Shown here: in pieces, positions 9,410 through 17,335 of the stretch
Numbering within the stretch: the stretch's first letter is position 1
How the letters are laid out: each line of letters begins with the position of its first letter
Assembly: GCA_025463215.1 (NCBI GenBank)
Contig: JAOBWF010000296.1
Span: 1 to 64,000 of the forward strand
Length of the DNA: 64,000 bases
Direction of reading: 5' to 3'
DNA from: Acidobacteriota bacterium
GTDB taxonomy: Bacteria; Acidobacteriota; Vicinamibacteria; Vicinamibacterales; CAVVIG01
Position numbers and translations under genes: made by a program
Notes under the pieces: generated by a model
Told to the model about the DNA's origin: nothing
The model's database searches: none
What the model saw: only the letters and a program-made list of their open reading frames with translations

Positions 9410-10672
9410 ATGAGCAACAAGAAGGTGTGGTTCGTCACGGGCGCCAGCCGCGGCATGGGAGTTGATTTTGTCAGAGCCGCGCTGGCTGCCGGCCACGCAG
9501 TTGTCGCGTCGGGCCGAGATACTGACCGCCTGTCAAAGGCGCTGGGACAGTCGGACGATTTGCTGCCCGTCAGGTTGGACGTCACGAGCCGCGCAGATGC
9601 CGAGGCCGCAGTGGGAGCCGCAGTCGATCGGTTTGGCGGCATCGACGTGCTGGTCAACAATGCCGCCAGCTTTTACGCGGGCTACTTCGAAGAATTGACC
9701 CCTGAGCAGTTCGATCGGCAACTGGCAACGAGCCTCATCGGGCCGATGAACGTGACCCGCGCAGTCCTGCCCGCGATGCGCAAGCAGCGATCGGGTCACA
9801 TCATCTCGATCTCCTCATCCGCGGGCCTCGCGGCGGGATTTGAGTTCGTGAGCGCCTACGCCGCATCGAAGTTCGGTCTCGAGGGCTGGATGGAGTCGCT
9901 CCAGGCCGAAGTGGCGCCGTTTGGCATCCACACGACCATCGTCAATCCTGGATTTTTCCGCACCGAGCTCCTCACGGAGCAATCCACGAACTATGCCGAA
10001 CCGTCCATCGCGGACTACGACGAGCGCCGAGGGCCGATGGTCGAGTATTGGAAATCACAGAACGGGCGCCAATCCGGCGACCCCGCGAAGCTCGCGCGAG
10101 CGCTCATCACACTTGCCAGCCAGGATCCGCCGCCGCGCCGTTTTATTGCTGGTGCAGACGCGATTGCCGGCGCCGAGCAGAAGATCGCGGACTTGAAGGC
10201 GCAGATTGAGGCGAACCGCGACCTTTCTACGTCGCTCGCGTTCGATCGAGAGTCGGCCGCGACGCGTACGCGGCAGCGACGTGTTTCTAAATGTGCGCGC
10301 CGGCAGCTGGTTTGTGGATGCTCCGTACCTGCCAATCCCGCAGGAGTTGAACAGGTGGGTGCGCAGCGCAGGAGATGCTCCGACCCTGGTCTCGGACATC
10401 TAGTCAGGGTTCAATACACCGAGTGTCGTCCGTTGGCCGATGAAACGAGTTTCGACACAGCTATGGAAGGGCCGTCTCGTCCGGATCAACCGCGACCACC
10501 CGGAGGTGCCATTCGAACTTGGCGAGCGCGCCTTGGCGATTGGTTATGGAGCCGCCGAGACGCTCGCAGCGCTACACGCAGGGGATCGTTAGAAAAGCGG
10601 AGGCATCGTGATTCAAGAAGACAACAAGGCCACCGTTACGGCCTTCTACGACCTGATGTTCAATCACTCTGA
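9410..10672 (+). CDS. SDR family oxidoreductase with abnormal C-terminal extension
   Basis: The ATG at 9410 opens [17 protein letters not shown], a classical short-chain dehydrogenase cofactor site (TGxxxGxG). NNAAS, ISSSAG and the active-site YAASK follow in the usual spacing. The recognisable protein ends near 10250 ([22 protein letters not shown]), which is where relatives stop, at about 280 residues. Here the frame stays open for about 140 further codons rich in Arg, Pro and Gly, unlike any domain, and overlaps the start of the next gene. A lost stop codon or frameshift at the natural end is the likely cause. Catalysis may survive. Confidence 0.85.
   Translation: MSNKKVWFVTGASRGMGVDFVRAALAAGHAVVASGRDTDRLSKALGQSDDLLPVRLDVTSRADAEAAVGAAVDRFGGIDVLVNNAASFYAGYFEELTPEQFDRQLATSLIGPMNVTRAVLPAMRKQRSGHIISISSSAGLAAGFEFVSAYAASKFGLEGWMESLQAEVAPFGIHTTIVNPGFFRTELLTEQSTNYAEPSIADYDERRGPMVEYWKSQNGRQSGDPAKLARALITLASQDPPPRRFIAGADAIAGAEQKIADLKAQIEANRDLSTSLAFDRESAATRTRQRRVSKCARRQLVCGCSVPANPAGVEQVGAQRRRCSDPGLGHLVRVQYTECRPLADETSFDTAMEGPSRPDQPRPPGGAIRTWRARLGDWLWSRRDARSATRRGSLEKRRHRDSRRQQGHRYGLLRPDVQSL
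10440..10592 (+). CDS. Small unrecognised frame, possible gene remnant
   Basis: A 50-residue frame begins [20 protein letters not shown] and ends with [12 protein letters not shown]. Its amino-acid composition looks like real protein, and it lies out of frame inside the odd tail of the SDR gene. Another protein-like stretch ([19 protein letters not shown]) precedes it at about 10280-10400 in a third frame. Both may be pieces of dead genes. I do not recognise the family. Confidence 0.25.
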   Translation: MKRVSTQLWKGRLVRINRDHPEVPFELGERALAIGYGAAETLAALHAGDR

Positions 10673-10988
10673 GCCGGCTGAAGCCGTCCGCCGTTACGTC
10701 GGCGCAACGTACACGCAGCACAACCCAGTCGTGGCGGACGGCAAGGAGGCCTTCATCGAATACTTTGAGAAGATGGCGCGCGAATATCCAGGCAAGCGCG
10801 TCGAGTTCCGTCGCGTGCTCGCGGAAGGCAACTTCGTCGTCCTGCACTGCTACCAGCATTGGCCGAACGACGGCGACTGGGCAGGGATTGACATCTTCCG
10901 ATTGGATGGCCAAGGAAAAATTGTCGAGCACTGGGATGTGCTCCAGAGGATTCCGAGCGAGGCTGCAAACGGCAACACGATGTTCTGA
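10608..10988 (+). CDS. SnoaL/NTF2-like protein
   Basis: 126 residues from a GTG at 10608, with a GGAGG-like site just upstream. The alpha+beta barrel pattern of SnoaL-like proteins is clear: [13 protein letters not shown], then [15 protein letters not shown], and near the end [19 protein letters not shown]. Proteins of this subgroup resemble predicted SnoaL-like aldol-condensation or ester-cyclase enzymes and are often encoded beside small oxidoreductases, as here. The pocket His in TQHNP and the EHWD motif are kept. Substrate unknown. A weak hairpin lies about 100 bases past the stop. Confidence 0.9.
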   Translation: MIQEDNKATVTAFYDLMFNHSEPAEAVRRYVGATYTQHNPVVADGKEAFIEYFEKMAREYPGKRVEFRRVLAEGNFVVLHCYQHWPNDGDWAGIDIFRLDGQGKIVEHWDVLQRIPSEAANGNTMF

Positions 10989-11091
10989 CGATTCTTAGTA
11001 AAAGGTTTCGAACAGTGCTGACGCGTACGGCGGACTATCCGGCTAAGTGACTGGCTTGATTGTGATAGAACTGTGATAAGTCAGGCTCGGA

Positions 11092-11111
11092 ACCTCGAAG
11101 AACATCGAGGT
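11092..11111 (+). terminator. Hairpin, possible weak terminator
   Basis: ACCTCGA and TCGAGGT form a perfect 7-base stem around a 6-base loop, followed by only three T residues. It lies downstream of the SnoaL-like gene. The short T run makes it a weak terminator candidate. Confidence 0.35.
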
Positions 11112-11210
11112 TTACGGACGCACACCGAGTGATCGTTCTGGAGGGTTAAGCCGCGAATCGCGTGTGCGTTAGCGTGCTTCCGAGTGGCTCAACATCGCTG
11201 GCGCGCTTTG

Positions 11211-11250
11211 CTTTCCAAGCGTGCTCCTTCAACCACTCGGACATCTCTCC
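11211..11250 (-). pseudogene. 5' half of a tRNA-Ser(GGA) gene
   Basis: Read on the minus strand from 11250, the 40 bases match the first half of a bacterial tRNA-Ser: acceptor strand GGAGAGA, positions 8-9 TG, a D-arm (TCCGAGTGGTTGAAGGA), the base 26 G and the 5' anticodon stem with loop CACGCTTGGAAAG. The match stops inside the 3' anticodon stem: the next bases (CAAAG) cannot pair with CACGC, and no variable arm, T-arm or acceptor 3' strand follows. It therefore cannot yield a functional tRNA. tRNA halves of this kind are usually left by recombination at an integration site. No integrase gene is seen nearby. Confidence 0.8.
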
Positions 11251-11408
11251 GCTTTAGAATCAACAGTTTGCGGACGGTCCGGACAGTGTAGCGCAAAACC
11301 CTCCTTCAAATCCTACTGTTCCGGGATGCGTTTCGTATTCAGCGACTTGCGGACGCGGCCCGATCGACCAGCGCGTAAAATTGTGGCAGACCTTCTAATC
11401 TGCTGCGA
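11251..11408. other. Non-coding flank of the tRNA half
   Basis: Together with 10989-11210 this makes a 420-base stretch with no gene. Apart from the hairpin and the tRNA half I see nothing recognisable in it. Its base composition is less GC-rich than the flanking genes. Confidence 0.5.
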
Positions 11409-11648
11409 TCACTTACGGCGATATCCTTCGGGCTCTTGCTGCGTGTACCACCAGCGTCGCACTGCAACGACCGACCACATCGCCTCGACGACGCCGAACG
11501 GCCAGGCACCTTGAAGAAAGCCGTAGGCCGAGCCGAGCGCACAGGCGACGGCGAACGCGAGCACGAACCAGGAGCTGCGTTGTTCGAGGGCGTAGGTGAC
11601 CAGCATCGCCGTGACGGCGAACAGGCCAAAGGCCGAGAGCGGCGTCAT
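11409..11648 (-). CDS. Small hydrophobic membrane protein
   Basis: 79 residues starting MTPLSAFGLFAVTAMLVTYA with two to three hydrophobic stretches (4-20, 27-46, 48-64) and a basic, aromatic end (RRWWYTQQE). Small proteins of this kind are widespread but of unknown function. Its ATG overlaps the stop of the preceding gene (ATGA at 11645-11648), so the two are translationally coupled. I cannot assign a role. Confidence 0.7.
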   Translation of the reverse strand: MTPLSAFGLFAVTAMLVTYALEQRSSWFVLAFAVACALGSAYGFLQGAWPFGVVEAMWSVVAVRRWWYTQQEPEGYRRK

Positions 11649-11953
11649 GCCTCGTCCAGCAACGCCTCAAGGAATTGCTGTGTCCCTTCCGGTCCCGTCA
11701 GTGTCAGCGTCAGAGGGACGAGGTCGGGGCCGACGCTCAGTTCGAACTGCAAGAACCGGCAGCACTGACGCTCCGCATCGATCATAGTCGCAACCAGCGA
11801 GAGCGTGTCCGAACCGGCGTCAAACTCCAATCGATAGCCGGCCGGAATCTTCGTCATGCCGGTCGCACGGCGCGCGACCTGCGCCAACAGGCCTTGCTTG
11901 CGTGCGCGCAGGCCTTCCGCACTCAACGTGCAGACGATTGGCAGATCGGTCAT
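11645..11953 (-). CDS. Conserved-looking hypothetical protein
   Basis: 102 residues, MTDLPIVCTLSAEGLRARKQ then GYRLEFDAGSDTLSLVATMI, ERQCCRFLQFELSV and TQQFLEALLDEA. It has no signal peptide or membrane helix and reads as a compact cytosolic alpha/beta protein. The paired cysteines in ERQCCRF could bind a metal or metalloid; similar small proteins are often found beside heavy-metal resistance genes, but that is memory and not shown here. It overlaps the next gene by 4 bases. Confidence 0.7.
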   Translation of the reverse strand: MTDLPIVCTLSAEGLRARKQGLLAQVARRATGMTKIPAGYRLEFDAGSDTLSLVATMIDAERQCCRFLQFELSVGPDLVPLTLTLTGPEGTQQFLEALLDEA

Positions 11954-12162
11954 GAGCGCGTGAACTCCTCAACCGCTGCTTGCACCGAATGATGCCGCAT
12001 GAACCATTGTGCGCGCATTCGCGTCCGGATCGTCAAATCCCCTGGGCATCCGAGTTCATTCCGTTCGACGTGTCGCGGTTTCGCGCCGGCGATTGTACGA
12101 AGTCGGCCCGCGACCCGGCGAACTCCACAGTGTGTGCGGCTACGCTGAACCGGAGGACTCAA
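11950..12162 (-). CDS. Possible small gene ahead of the 11645 gene
   Basis: A frame ending RAQWFMRHHSVQAAVEEFTR stops with an ATGA overlap on the next gene, the arrangement seen at the following junction too. The C-terminal 35 residues look protein-like, but the N-terminal part (SPPVQRSRTHCGVRRVAGR) does not and reaches into the dead TonB gene. It may be a truncated gene whose 5' end was lost. Confidence 0.3.
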   Translation of the reverse strand: MSPPVQRSRTHCGVRRVAGRLRTIAGAKPRHVERNELGCPGDLTIRTRMRAQWFMRHHSVQAAVEEFTRS

Positions 12163-12534
12163 AAACCGAGCACGATATTTACGCGGGCCCTACGACGCAA
12201 TGTTGGGTGCTGATCGATGTCGTTCACGCCGTCCAGTGGCTCGTTGGGCAACCGCGACCCGTAGTCGTAGTCGATGTCGCTGTCCGTCGCGCCGAACAGG
12301 TTGAACACGTCGACCAGCAGCGACGGAACCTGGAATGACGTCCCCTGTGGGGTCAGGATCGGTGAAGTGCGCACTCGACCAGGCGACATCGGCATCAAAG
12401 ATCAGCCATGGCAGGGGCGTGTAGTCGTTGGCGAGCTCGATGCCGTAGCGATGGCTCGGACGCCTCGCCTCAGTCGTACCGGCATCTCCCGAGAACACTA
12501 GTTCGGACGCCAAGGACACGGTCCAGAGCGTCAC
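12159..12534 (-). pseudogene. C-terminal remnant of a TonB-dependent receptor
   Basis: Two overlapping minus frames give the end of an outer-membrane receptor: SLASELVFSGDAGTTEARRP, GIELANDYTPLPWLIFDADV and SAHFTDPDPTGDVIPGS in one, then FQVPSLLVDVFNLFGATDSD and a terminal TLRRRARVNIVLGF in the other. The frame change near 12340 and the lack of about 85 percent of the gene upstream show a dead fragment. The strand between PGS and FQVP, which should hold several barrel strands, has also been deleted. Confidence 0.85.
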
Positions 12535-12551
12535 GCTGGTCTGCAGCGCGT

Positions 12552-12686
12552 GTCGAACGGGAACACATTCAACGCGTCGTGGCCGACTGCGAGGGCAACC
12601 TGTCGCGAGCCGCGCTGGTGCTCAGCATCCATCGTCGATCGCTACAGCGAAAACTCGCGAGGAGTCCCGTCGCTGAAAGCGACTGA
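12552..12686 (+). pseudogene. Fis-type tail of a RegA/PrrA-like response regulator
   Basis: The frame VEREHIQRVVADCEGNLSRA, then ALVLSIHRRSLQRKLAR, is the C-terminal Fis-like helix-turn-helix of RegA/PrrA/ActR-type response regulators (HIHRRSLQRKL signature). The receiver domain with its Asp is absent upstream; the DNA there belongs to the dead TonB receptor on the other strand. It is 45 codons long and ends with a normal stop. Confidence 0.75.
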
Positions 12687-12869
12687 CGTGAGAATCCCTC
12701 GCACGCCTCCCGCAGAATCATACCCGCGCGGATTCTCCAGGCGTTTTCCCGGTGGAGTTTCTTTCGCCCAGTGATGTCGCGATGGCGAGATGCTGCCATA
12801 GGCAGGTACGCACGCCAGAACGTAGCCATTTCAAAGCTTGGGAAAAACCACGACGACGGAGAGCGTCGA

Positions 12870-13394
12870 TTATTTTCTCGTCGCCAAGTCGTAAATCAAT
12901 CCGCCGACACCTCCGACGGCTGCGCCGACACCCGCGCCCTTCTTGCCACCCGCGAGCGCACCGATGCCCGCCCCGCCGCCCGCGGCTCCACCGATAATCA
13001 GCGCCTCTTGCTCCCAGGACCGCTTGTTCTTGTGCGCCGGTTCCGCACGCCTCGCAACCACCCGTGGGGCGGTTTGGATGTCGCTCCGCGTGGTGCCCGG
13101 ACTCAGTTCGACCGGGTGCAACCCTTGGTTGTCCTGCAGGTAGACACCGTGCGGCTCGTTGCGTGACCGGGTCGGAATCAGCAGTTGCCCTTGGCGGCCG
13201 TCTGCGAGCGTCACGGGAACAAGCGTGCCCTTCACTCGCCCGTCAGCGGTCGACACTTCGCCCGTGTGCGCACCAGCAACGCCGTAGTCGCTCTCGACTT
13301 GCTGCGGCGAAAGAGCGGCAACATCACGTGAACACGCCGTCGCGAACGTCGCCGCGGTGATGACGAGTGCCGATACAATCAGTTGAAGCTTCAT
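12870..13394 (-). CDS. Exported lipoprotein-like protein with glycine-zipper end
   Basis: 174 residues. The start MKLQLIVSALVITAATFATAC is a signal peptide followed by Cys, compatible with a lipoprotein cut although the -3 residue is Ala. The middle (GRVKGTLVPVTLADGRQGQL) resembles a small beta domain. Residues 134-170 are a glycine zipper (IIGGAAGGGAGIGALAGG, then GVGAAVGGVGGLIYD) of the YMGG-like type, which inserts in or spans the envelope. Proteins of this design act in envelope integrity, but a specific role is unknown. An AAAGGA ribosome site precedes the ATG. Confidence 0.85.
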   Translation of the reverse strand: MKLQLIVSALVITAATFATACSRDVAALSPQQVESDYGVAGAHTGEVSTADGRVKGTLVPVTLADGRQGQLLIPTRSRNEPHGVYLQDNQGLHPVELSPGTTRSDIQTAPRVVARRAEPAHKNKRSWEQEALIIGGAAGGGAGIGALAGGKKGAGVGAAVGGVGGLIYDLATRK

Positions 13395-13976
13395 CAGAAG
13401 AATCCTTTCAAATTTCCACGATAGAACCGGATGGTTGTCGACTGGCGACCATCGAAGTCGCGAACGGTCCCTACAACCAGCTAAGCAGTAACCGTGCCGT
13501 CACCCGCCCGGCGTCGTCTTGGCGCAGAACTTGAATCCGGATGAGCATGGCACCGGGGGACGCTTCCAAGGCCGAGAGGCAGGACAGTCGTGCGGTGGCG
13601 CCCATGCGCAAATCGCTGGCGACGAAGGTAGCGATCGACGCAGAACCTCGCCGGACTCCACGGGAATTGCGAAAAGAGCATCATGACGCGTGCGCGAAAA
13701 CGATTCGCGCTGGAACGTTTGCCGAGCGCCGGCAAGGGCGTTCGTCGGATGAATTACACAAACAGCAGGACGAGTTGCAGCGACAGTGGGAATCGCGCTA
13801 GCCGCGCAAACAAACCAGAAAGGCAGGACTACGGCGAAGCCACGCGCACGATAACGGTGACGACTCGTGCCTTGGACGGTGTGCCCAATGATTCGTTGGC
13901 ACGCGGGAGACGATGGCGCGTCGTCGCGACCGCTTCTGACGCTCTAGCTACCCGGTGGCGGTGGTGACACAGAGCG
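13395..13976. other. Stretch without a convincing gene
   Basis: The left end holds the promoter of the lipoprotein gene. A plus-strand frame at 13541-13801 encodes 86 charged residues (RKSLATKVAIDAEPRRTPRE, HKQQDELQRQWESR) without a ribosome site or family resemblance; I do not call it a gene. Confidence 0.4.
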
Positions 13977-14198
13977 ATGCCGGACAACGATGCCATTTTG
14001 AAGCGGTTGAAACATGCGGAGGCGGAACTCGGCACGGCTCACGAAGCCGCCGAGATGACCATCAAAATCATCGAAAACAGTCAGCGCACGGTCGCACGCG
14101 CCAAGAAGGATGTTCAACTACCGGACACCGCAAGGAAGACCGCTCCAAAGCGGCGTGCGGGAAAAAAGCGATTTCCGGCCACAGTGCCCACTGCGTGA
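13977..14198 (+). CDS. Small basic helical protein, unrecognised
   Basis: 73 residues: MPDNDAILKRLKHAEAELGT, then AEMTIKIIENSQRTVARAKK, then a Lys/Arg-rich end. The first 45 residues have a heptad-like pattern that would form a helix or coiled coil; the tail is disordered and basic. Composition looks genuine, but start, family and function are unknown. Confidence 0.4.
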   Translation: MPDNDAILKRLKHAEAELGTAHEAAEMTIKIIENSQRTVARAKKDVQLPDTARKTAPKRRAGKKRFPATVPTA

Positions 14199-14260
14199 GG
14201 CGCTGCAGCACGCTCTGATTGTAGGCCGCGCTGCGGAAAAGCGCGCCAGATCGCCGTGCT

Positions 14261-14581
14261 ATGATGCGAATCGTGCGCGGCACGATGGGAACACTGCTCG
14301 CGGCGACGCTGTTGACGTTGTCGATCGGCCTGCAGGTCCTCGAGGCGACTGGCCGCTGGGACCGGACGTTTCAAGATACCGGCGACGAGGCGGCGATCGT
14401 CACCGTCGTCCTCTGTATCGGCGCGGCACTCGTCGTCGCTGCGGTGACGCGTCCGCACTTCTGCTTGGTAGCAATCCAAGCGCCCGTGGTGTTCCGACCT
14501 GCCACGGGGTTAGAGTTCATCGCGCCGCTCGGCGCGCCATCACTCGTCGACGCAAGTCCTCCGCTCAGTCTCCGCATTTAG
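14261..14581 (+). CDS. Small membrane protein ahead of a TonB receptor
   Basis: About 106 residues with two hydrophobic helices (GTLLAATLLTLSIGLQVLEA and AAIVTVVLCIGAALVVAAV) and an extended, partly hydrophobic C-terminus. Starts at 14261, 14264 or 14285 are all possible. It is 88 bases ahead of the TonB receptor on the same strand and may be co-transcribed with it. Family not recognised; similar short two-helix proteins occur beside metal-related receptor genes. Confidence 0.55.
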   Translation: MMRIVRGTMGTLLAATLLTLSIGLQVLEATGRWDRTFQDTGDEAAIVTVVLCIGAALVVAAVTRPHFCLVAIQAPVVFRPATGLEFIAPLGAPSLVDASPPLSLRI

Positions 14582-14669
14582 CCCCAGCGCGAATCGAACC
14601 GTAACCGCGGCGGACGCGTGTGCTTCAGCACGCCTGCCCGTCGTTTCTGTCGATTTCCGCTGGAGGTCT

Positions 14670-16805
14670 ATGCATCGTTTGATCGTCGCCACGCTCTTTG
14701 TGCTGCATGCGGGAATCGCCTCCGGCCAGGAGCCCGCGGCACGGCTCCGGATCGAAGTCCGATCCGAGGCTGGTCCGATTCGTGACGCCGACGTCGTCAT
14801 CAATGGAACGACACAAAAGACGGATCCGCAAGGCGTCAGCGCCTTCACGATACCAGCAGGTCATGTCGAAATCGTCGTGGTGAAGGACGGGTTCGCCGCG
14901 GCCTCCGCATCGGTTGATCTCGCCGCCAGTCAACAACAAACCATCGTCATCGACCTGAATCGCGCGGCAACCGCCGAGGAACACGTGACGGTGTCGGCGA
15001 CGCGGACCGATCGTGGCATCGAAGATCAGCCGATGCGGGTCGAGGTGGTCGACCGAGAGGAGATCGACGAAAAGGTGATGATGACACCAGGCGATGTCGT
15101 CATGTTGCTCAACGAGACGGGCGGCGTGCGGGTCCAGGCGACATCGCCGTCGCTCGGCGCCGCGAGTATCAGAATTCAAGGCATGCGCGGCCGGTATACC
15201 CGGTTCCTGTCCGACGGCTTGCCGCTCTTCGGGGAACAGGTCTCGCTGGGCCTGATGCAGATTCCACCGATGGATCTTGGCCGCGTGGAGGTGATCAAAG
15301 GTGTCGCATCGTCGTTATATGGCGCCGGCGCGATGAGCGGCGTCGTCAATCTCGTGTCGAAGCGTCCCGCGGCAAAGGCAGAACACCAAGTCCTGCTCAA
15401 TGCTTCGACGAGAGGCGCGACCGATGCCGGACTGTGGTACTCGACACCACTCGGCAGCAACTGGGGACTGACGTTGCTGGGTAGCGCGAACGGGCAAGCC
15501 AGGGGCGACGTGAATGACGACAGCTGGGCTGACATCCCGAAGTACGTGCGTGCCGTCGTGCGTCCACGGGTGTTCTGGGATGACAAGGCGGGGAAATCGT
15601 TTTTTGCGACAGCCGGCGGCACGTGGGAACACCGGACCGGCGGCACCATGCCCGGACAAGTTCTGCCGACCGGCGGCGAATATGTTGAAGGGCTCGACAC
15701 GCGTCGGTCGGATTTCGGGTCCGCGTTTCAAGCGCTCGCGGCGAACGGTGTTGTGTGGAGCGCCCGAGCGTCGTGGACGATGCAGGATCAGGATCATCGC
15801 TTCGGCGAGATTACCGAGCGTGATCGTCACGACACCGGATTTGCGGAACTGACACTCAGGCGAGCGATCGCGCAGCACACACTCGTGGCTGGTCTCGCGA
15901 TTGAGCGTGATCGATTTCAGCCCATCGACACACCTCGGTTTGCCTACACCTACACGACGCCTGGTGTGTTCGTGCAGGACGATCTCGACGTCGCGCGGTG
16001 GTTGGCGGTGTCGGCGAGCGCGCGTCTCGACCATCACAGCGAGTTCGGGGCGTTCTTGAGCCCACGAATTTCCGCGCTCGTTCGCCGTGGACAGTGGTCG
16101 AGCCGCTTGTCTGTCGGCCAAGGGTTCTTTGCACCGACCGCGATCACGGAGGAGACCGAGGCCGCGGGCCTCTCTCGCTTGACGATCGCTGGTCCGCTCA
16201 AAGCTGAGCGCGGCACGAACACCTCGGTCGATCTCACCCGTGTCGCCGGACCGTTGTCCGCCACGGTCACGGGGTTCTACTCGCGCATCGTCGATTCCGT
16301 CGAGGTCGAACGGACGGATGCGTACGTGCTCAGAAATCTGGTGCAGCCGACAACCAACATGGGCGTCGAAGCAATCGCAATCTGGAAGACCGACGACCTG
16401 TCTATCGTGGCCAATTACGGGTACGTCCGTTCGCGGGAATCGACCGAAGAGGGGCGCGTCGAAGTGCCGCTGACCCCGCGACACACCGTGGGCCTCGATG
16501 GCGCCTGGGAATTCGGAGACGTGTGGAGGCTCGGCGTTGAGTGGTACTACACCGGACCGCAACGGCTGGAGGCGAATCCGTATCGGACGGAAAGTGCCGC
16601 GTACAGCGTCTTCGGTGTACTCGCGAGTCGGCGGCTGGGCCGGGCCCTGCTGTTCATCAACGGCGAGAACCTGACCGACGTCAAGCAGACTGACTGGAAC
16701 CCGTTGCTGCGGCCGTCGCGCGGCATTGATGGCCGGTGGACCGTCGACGCATGGGCGCCCCTCGACGGACGCGTGATCAACGGCGGTGTGCGGATCAGCT
16801 TTTGA
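14670..16805 (+). CDS. TonB-dependent outer-membrane receptor (siderophore/cobalamin type)
   Basis: 711 residues. Signal peptide (MHRLIVATLFVLHAGIASGQ), a carboxypeptidase-regulatory-like or TonB-associated beta domain (25-95), then the plug starting near 105 (EEHVTVSATRTDRGIEDQPM, ASIRIQGMRGRYTRFLSDGL, VEVIKGVASSLYGAGAMSGV). The rest is a 22-strand barrel ending in RVINGGVRISF with the terminal Phe needed for assembly. It resembles BtuB/FepA-type receptors and would import a metal chelate or cofactor by using TonB energy. A GGAGG site precedes the ATG. No ABC transporter genes adjoin it, so the ligand cannot be inferred. Confidence 0.94.
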   Translation: MHRLIVATLFVLHAGIASGQEPAARLRIEVRSEAGPIRDADVVINGTTQKTDPQGVSAFTIPAGHVEIVVVKDGFAAASASVDLAASQQQTIVIDLNRAATAEEHVTVSATRTDRGIEDQPMRVEVVDREEIDEKVMMTPGDVVMLLNETGGVRVQATSPSLGAASIRIQGMRGRYTRFLSDGLPLFGEQVSLGLMQIPPMDLGRVEVIKGVASSLYGAGAMSGVVNLVSKRPAAKAEHQVLLNASTRGATDAGLWYSTPLGSNWGLTLLGSANGQARGDVNDDSWADIPKYVRAVVRPRVFWDDKAGKSFFATAGGTWEHRTGGTMPGQVLPTGGEYVEGLDTRRSDFGSAFQALAANGVVWSARASWTMQDQDHRFGEITERDRHDTGFAELTLRRAIAQHTLVAGLAIERDRFQPIDTPRFAYTYTTPGVFVQDDLDVARWLAVSASARLDHHSEFGAFLSPRISALVRRGQWSSRLSVGQGFFAPTAITEETEAAGLSRLTIAGPLKAERGTNTSVDLTRVAGPLSATVTGFYSRIVDSVEVERTDAYVLRNLVQPTTNMGVEAIAIWKTDDLSIVANYGYVRSRESTEEGRVEVPLTPRHTVGLDGAWEFGDVWRLGVEWYYTGPQRLEANPYRTESAAYSVFGVLASRRLGRALLFINGENLTDVKQTDWNPLLRPSRGIDGRWTVDAWAPLDGRVINGGVRISF

Positions 16806-17335
16806 CGCAGCAACAATTCGTTGACGTGTCCGATGCGTTCACTCTATGGCGTGGGCTGCCGCCTTCGATGTCCGGGTTGCATTACTCGCGACGAGTACGA
16901 AGGCACATCGATTCACACCTGCTAACTTCGTCCGAATTCTGTGCCAGAACCGTGTCACATAACCTTCGGAACCCTGGGGAAACATCGTCATTTACGAGGA
17001 CACGCTGAAGCAGATGGTCGTTGCGGGAAGTCGTTGATCGGAAGTGCGTTCATAAGGCGATAGCAATTGCGCTGGCACACCGCGGCGACACGGACGGGGC
17101 GCGCACACATCAGCGCTCGCTCCAGTTCGAATCGCCCAGCCCGGAAGGCGCAATCATCCAGGACGCGTTGGTGCAGGGCGTGCACCGCAGCGAACCGCTG
17201 CAACGCGTCGATCGCGCGCCGGTTCGCTGCAGCGCTTTAGCCAGTGCGCGAGGAGGCTTCGCCCCGCGTTGGTAGCCTGAAAGCCTGCGCCGGATACGAA
17301 CACGTGAAACCGCGACGGCGCGAAGGGGCGGGAAC
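16806..17335. other. 530-base gap without a clear gene
   Basis: It separates the TonB receptor from the convergent TPR gene. Short frames on both strands (for example minus 16988-17203) have plausible composition but no recognisable domain or ribosome site. I found no strong hairpin terminator for either neighbour. Confidence 0.5.

Noticed and set aside
11171-11195. Plus-strand TCCGAGTGGCTCAA resembling a second tRNA-Ser D-arm
   Set aside because: It has no matching acceptor or anticodon arm and is probably half of an inverted repeat with the tRNA half (CCGAGTGG/CCACTCGG).
16950-16990. Weak likeness of this stretch to 11085-11115 (cggaacc...aacatcg...tttacg)
   Set aside because: Too short and gapped to call a repeat without alignment statistics.
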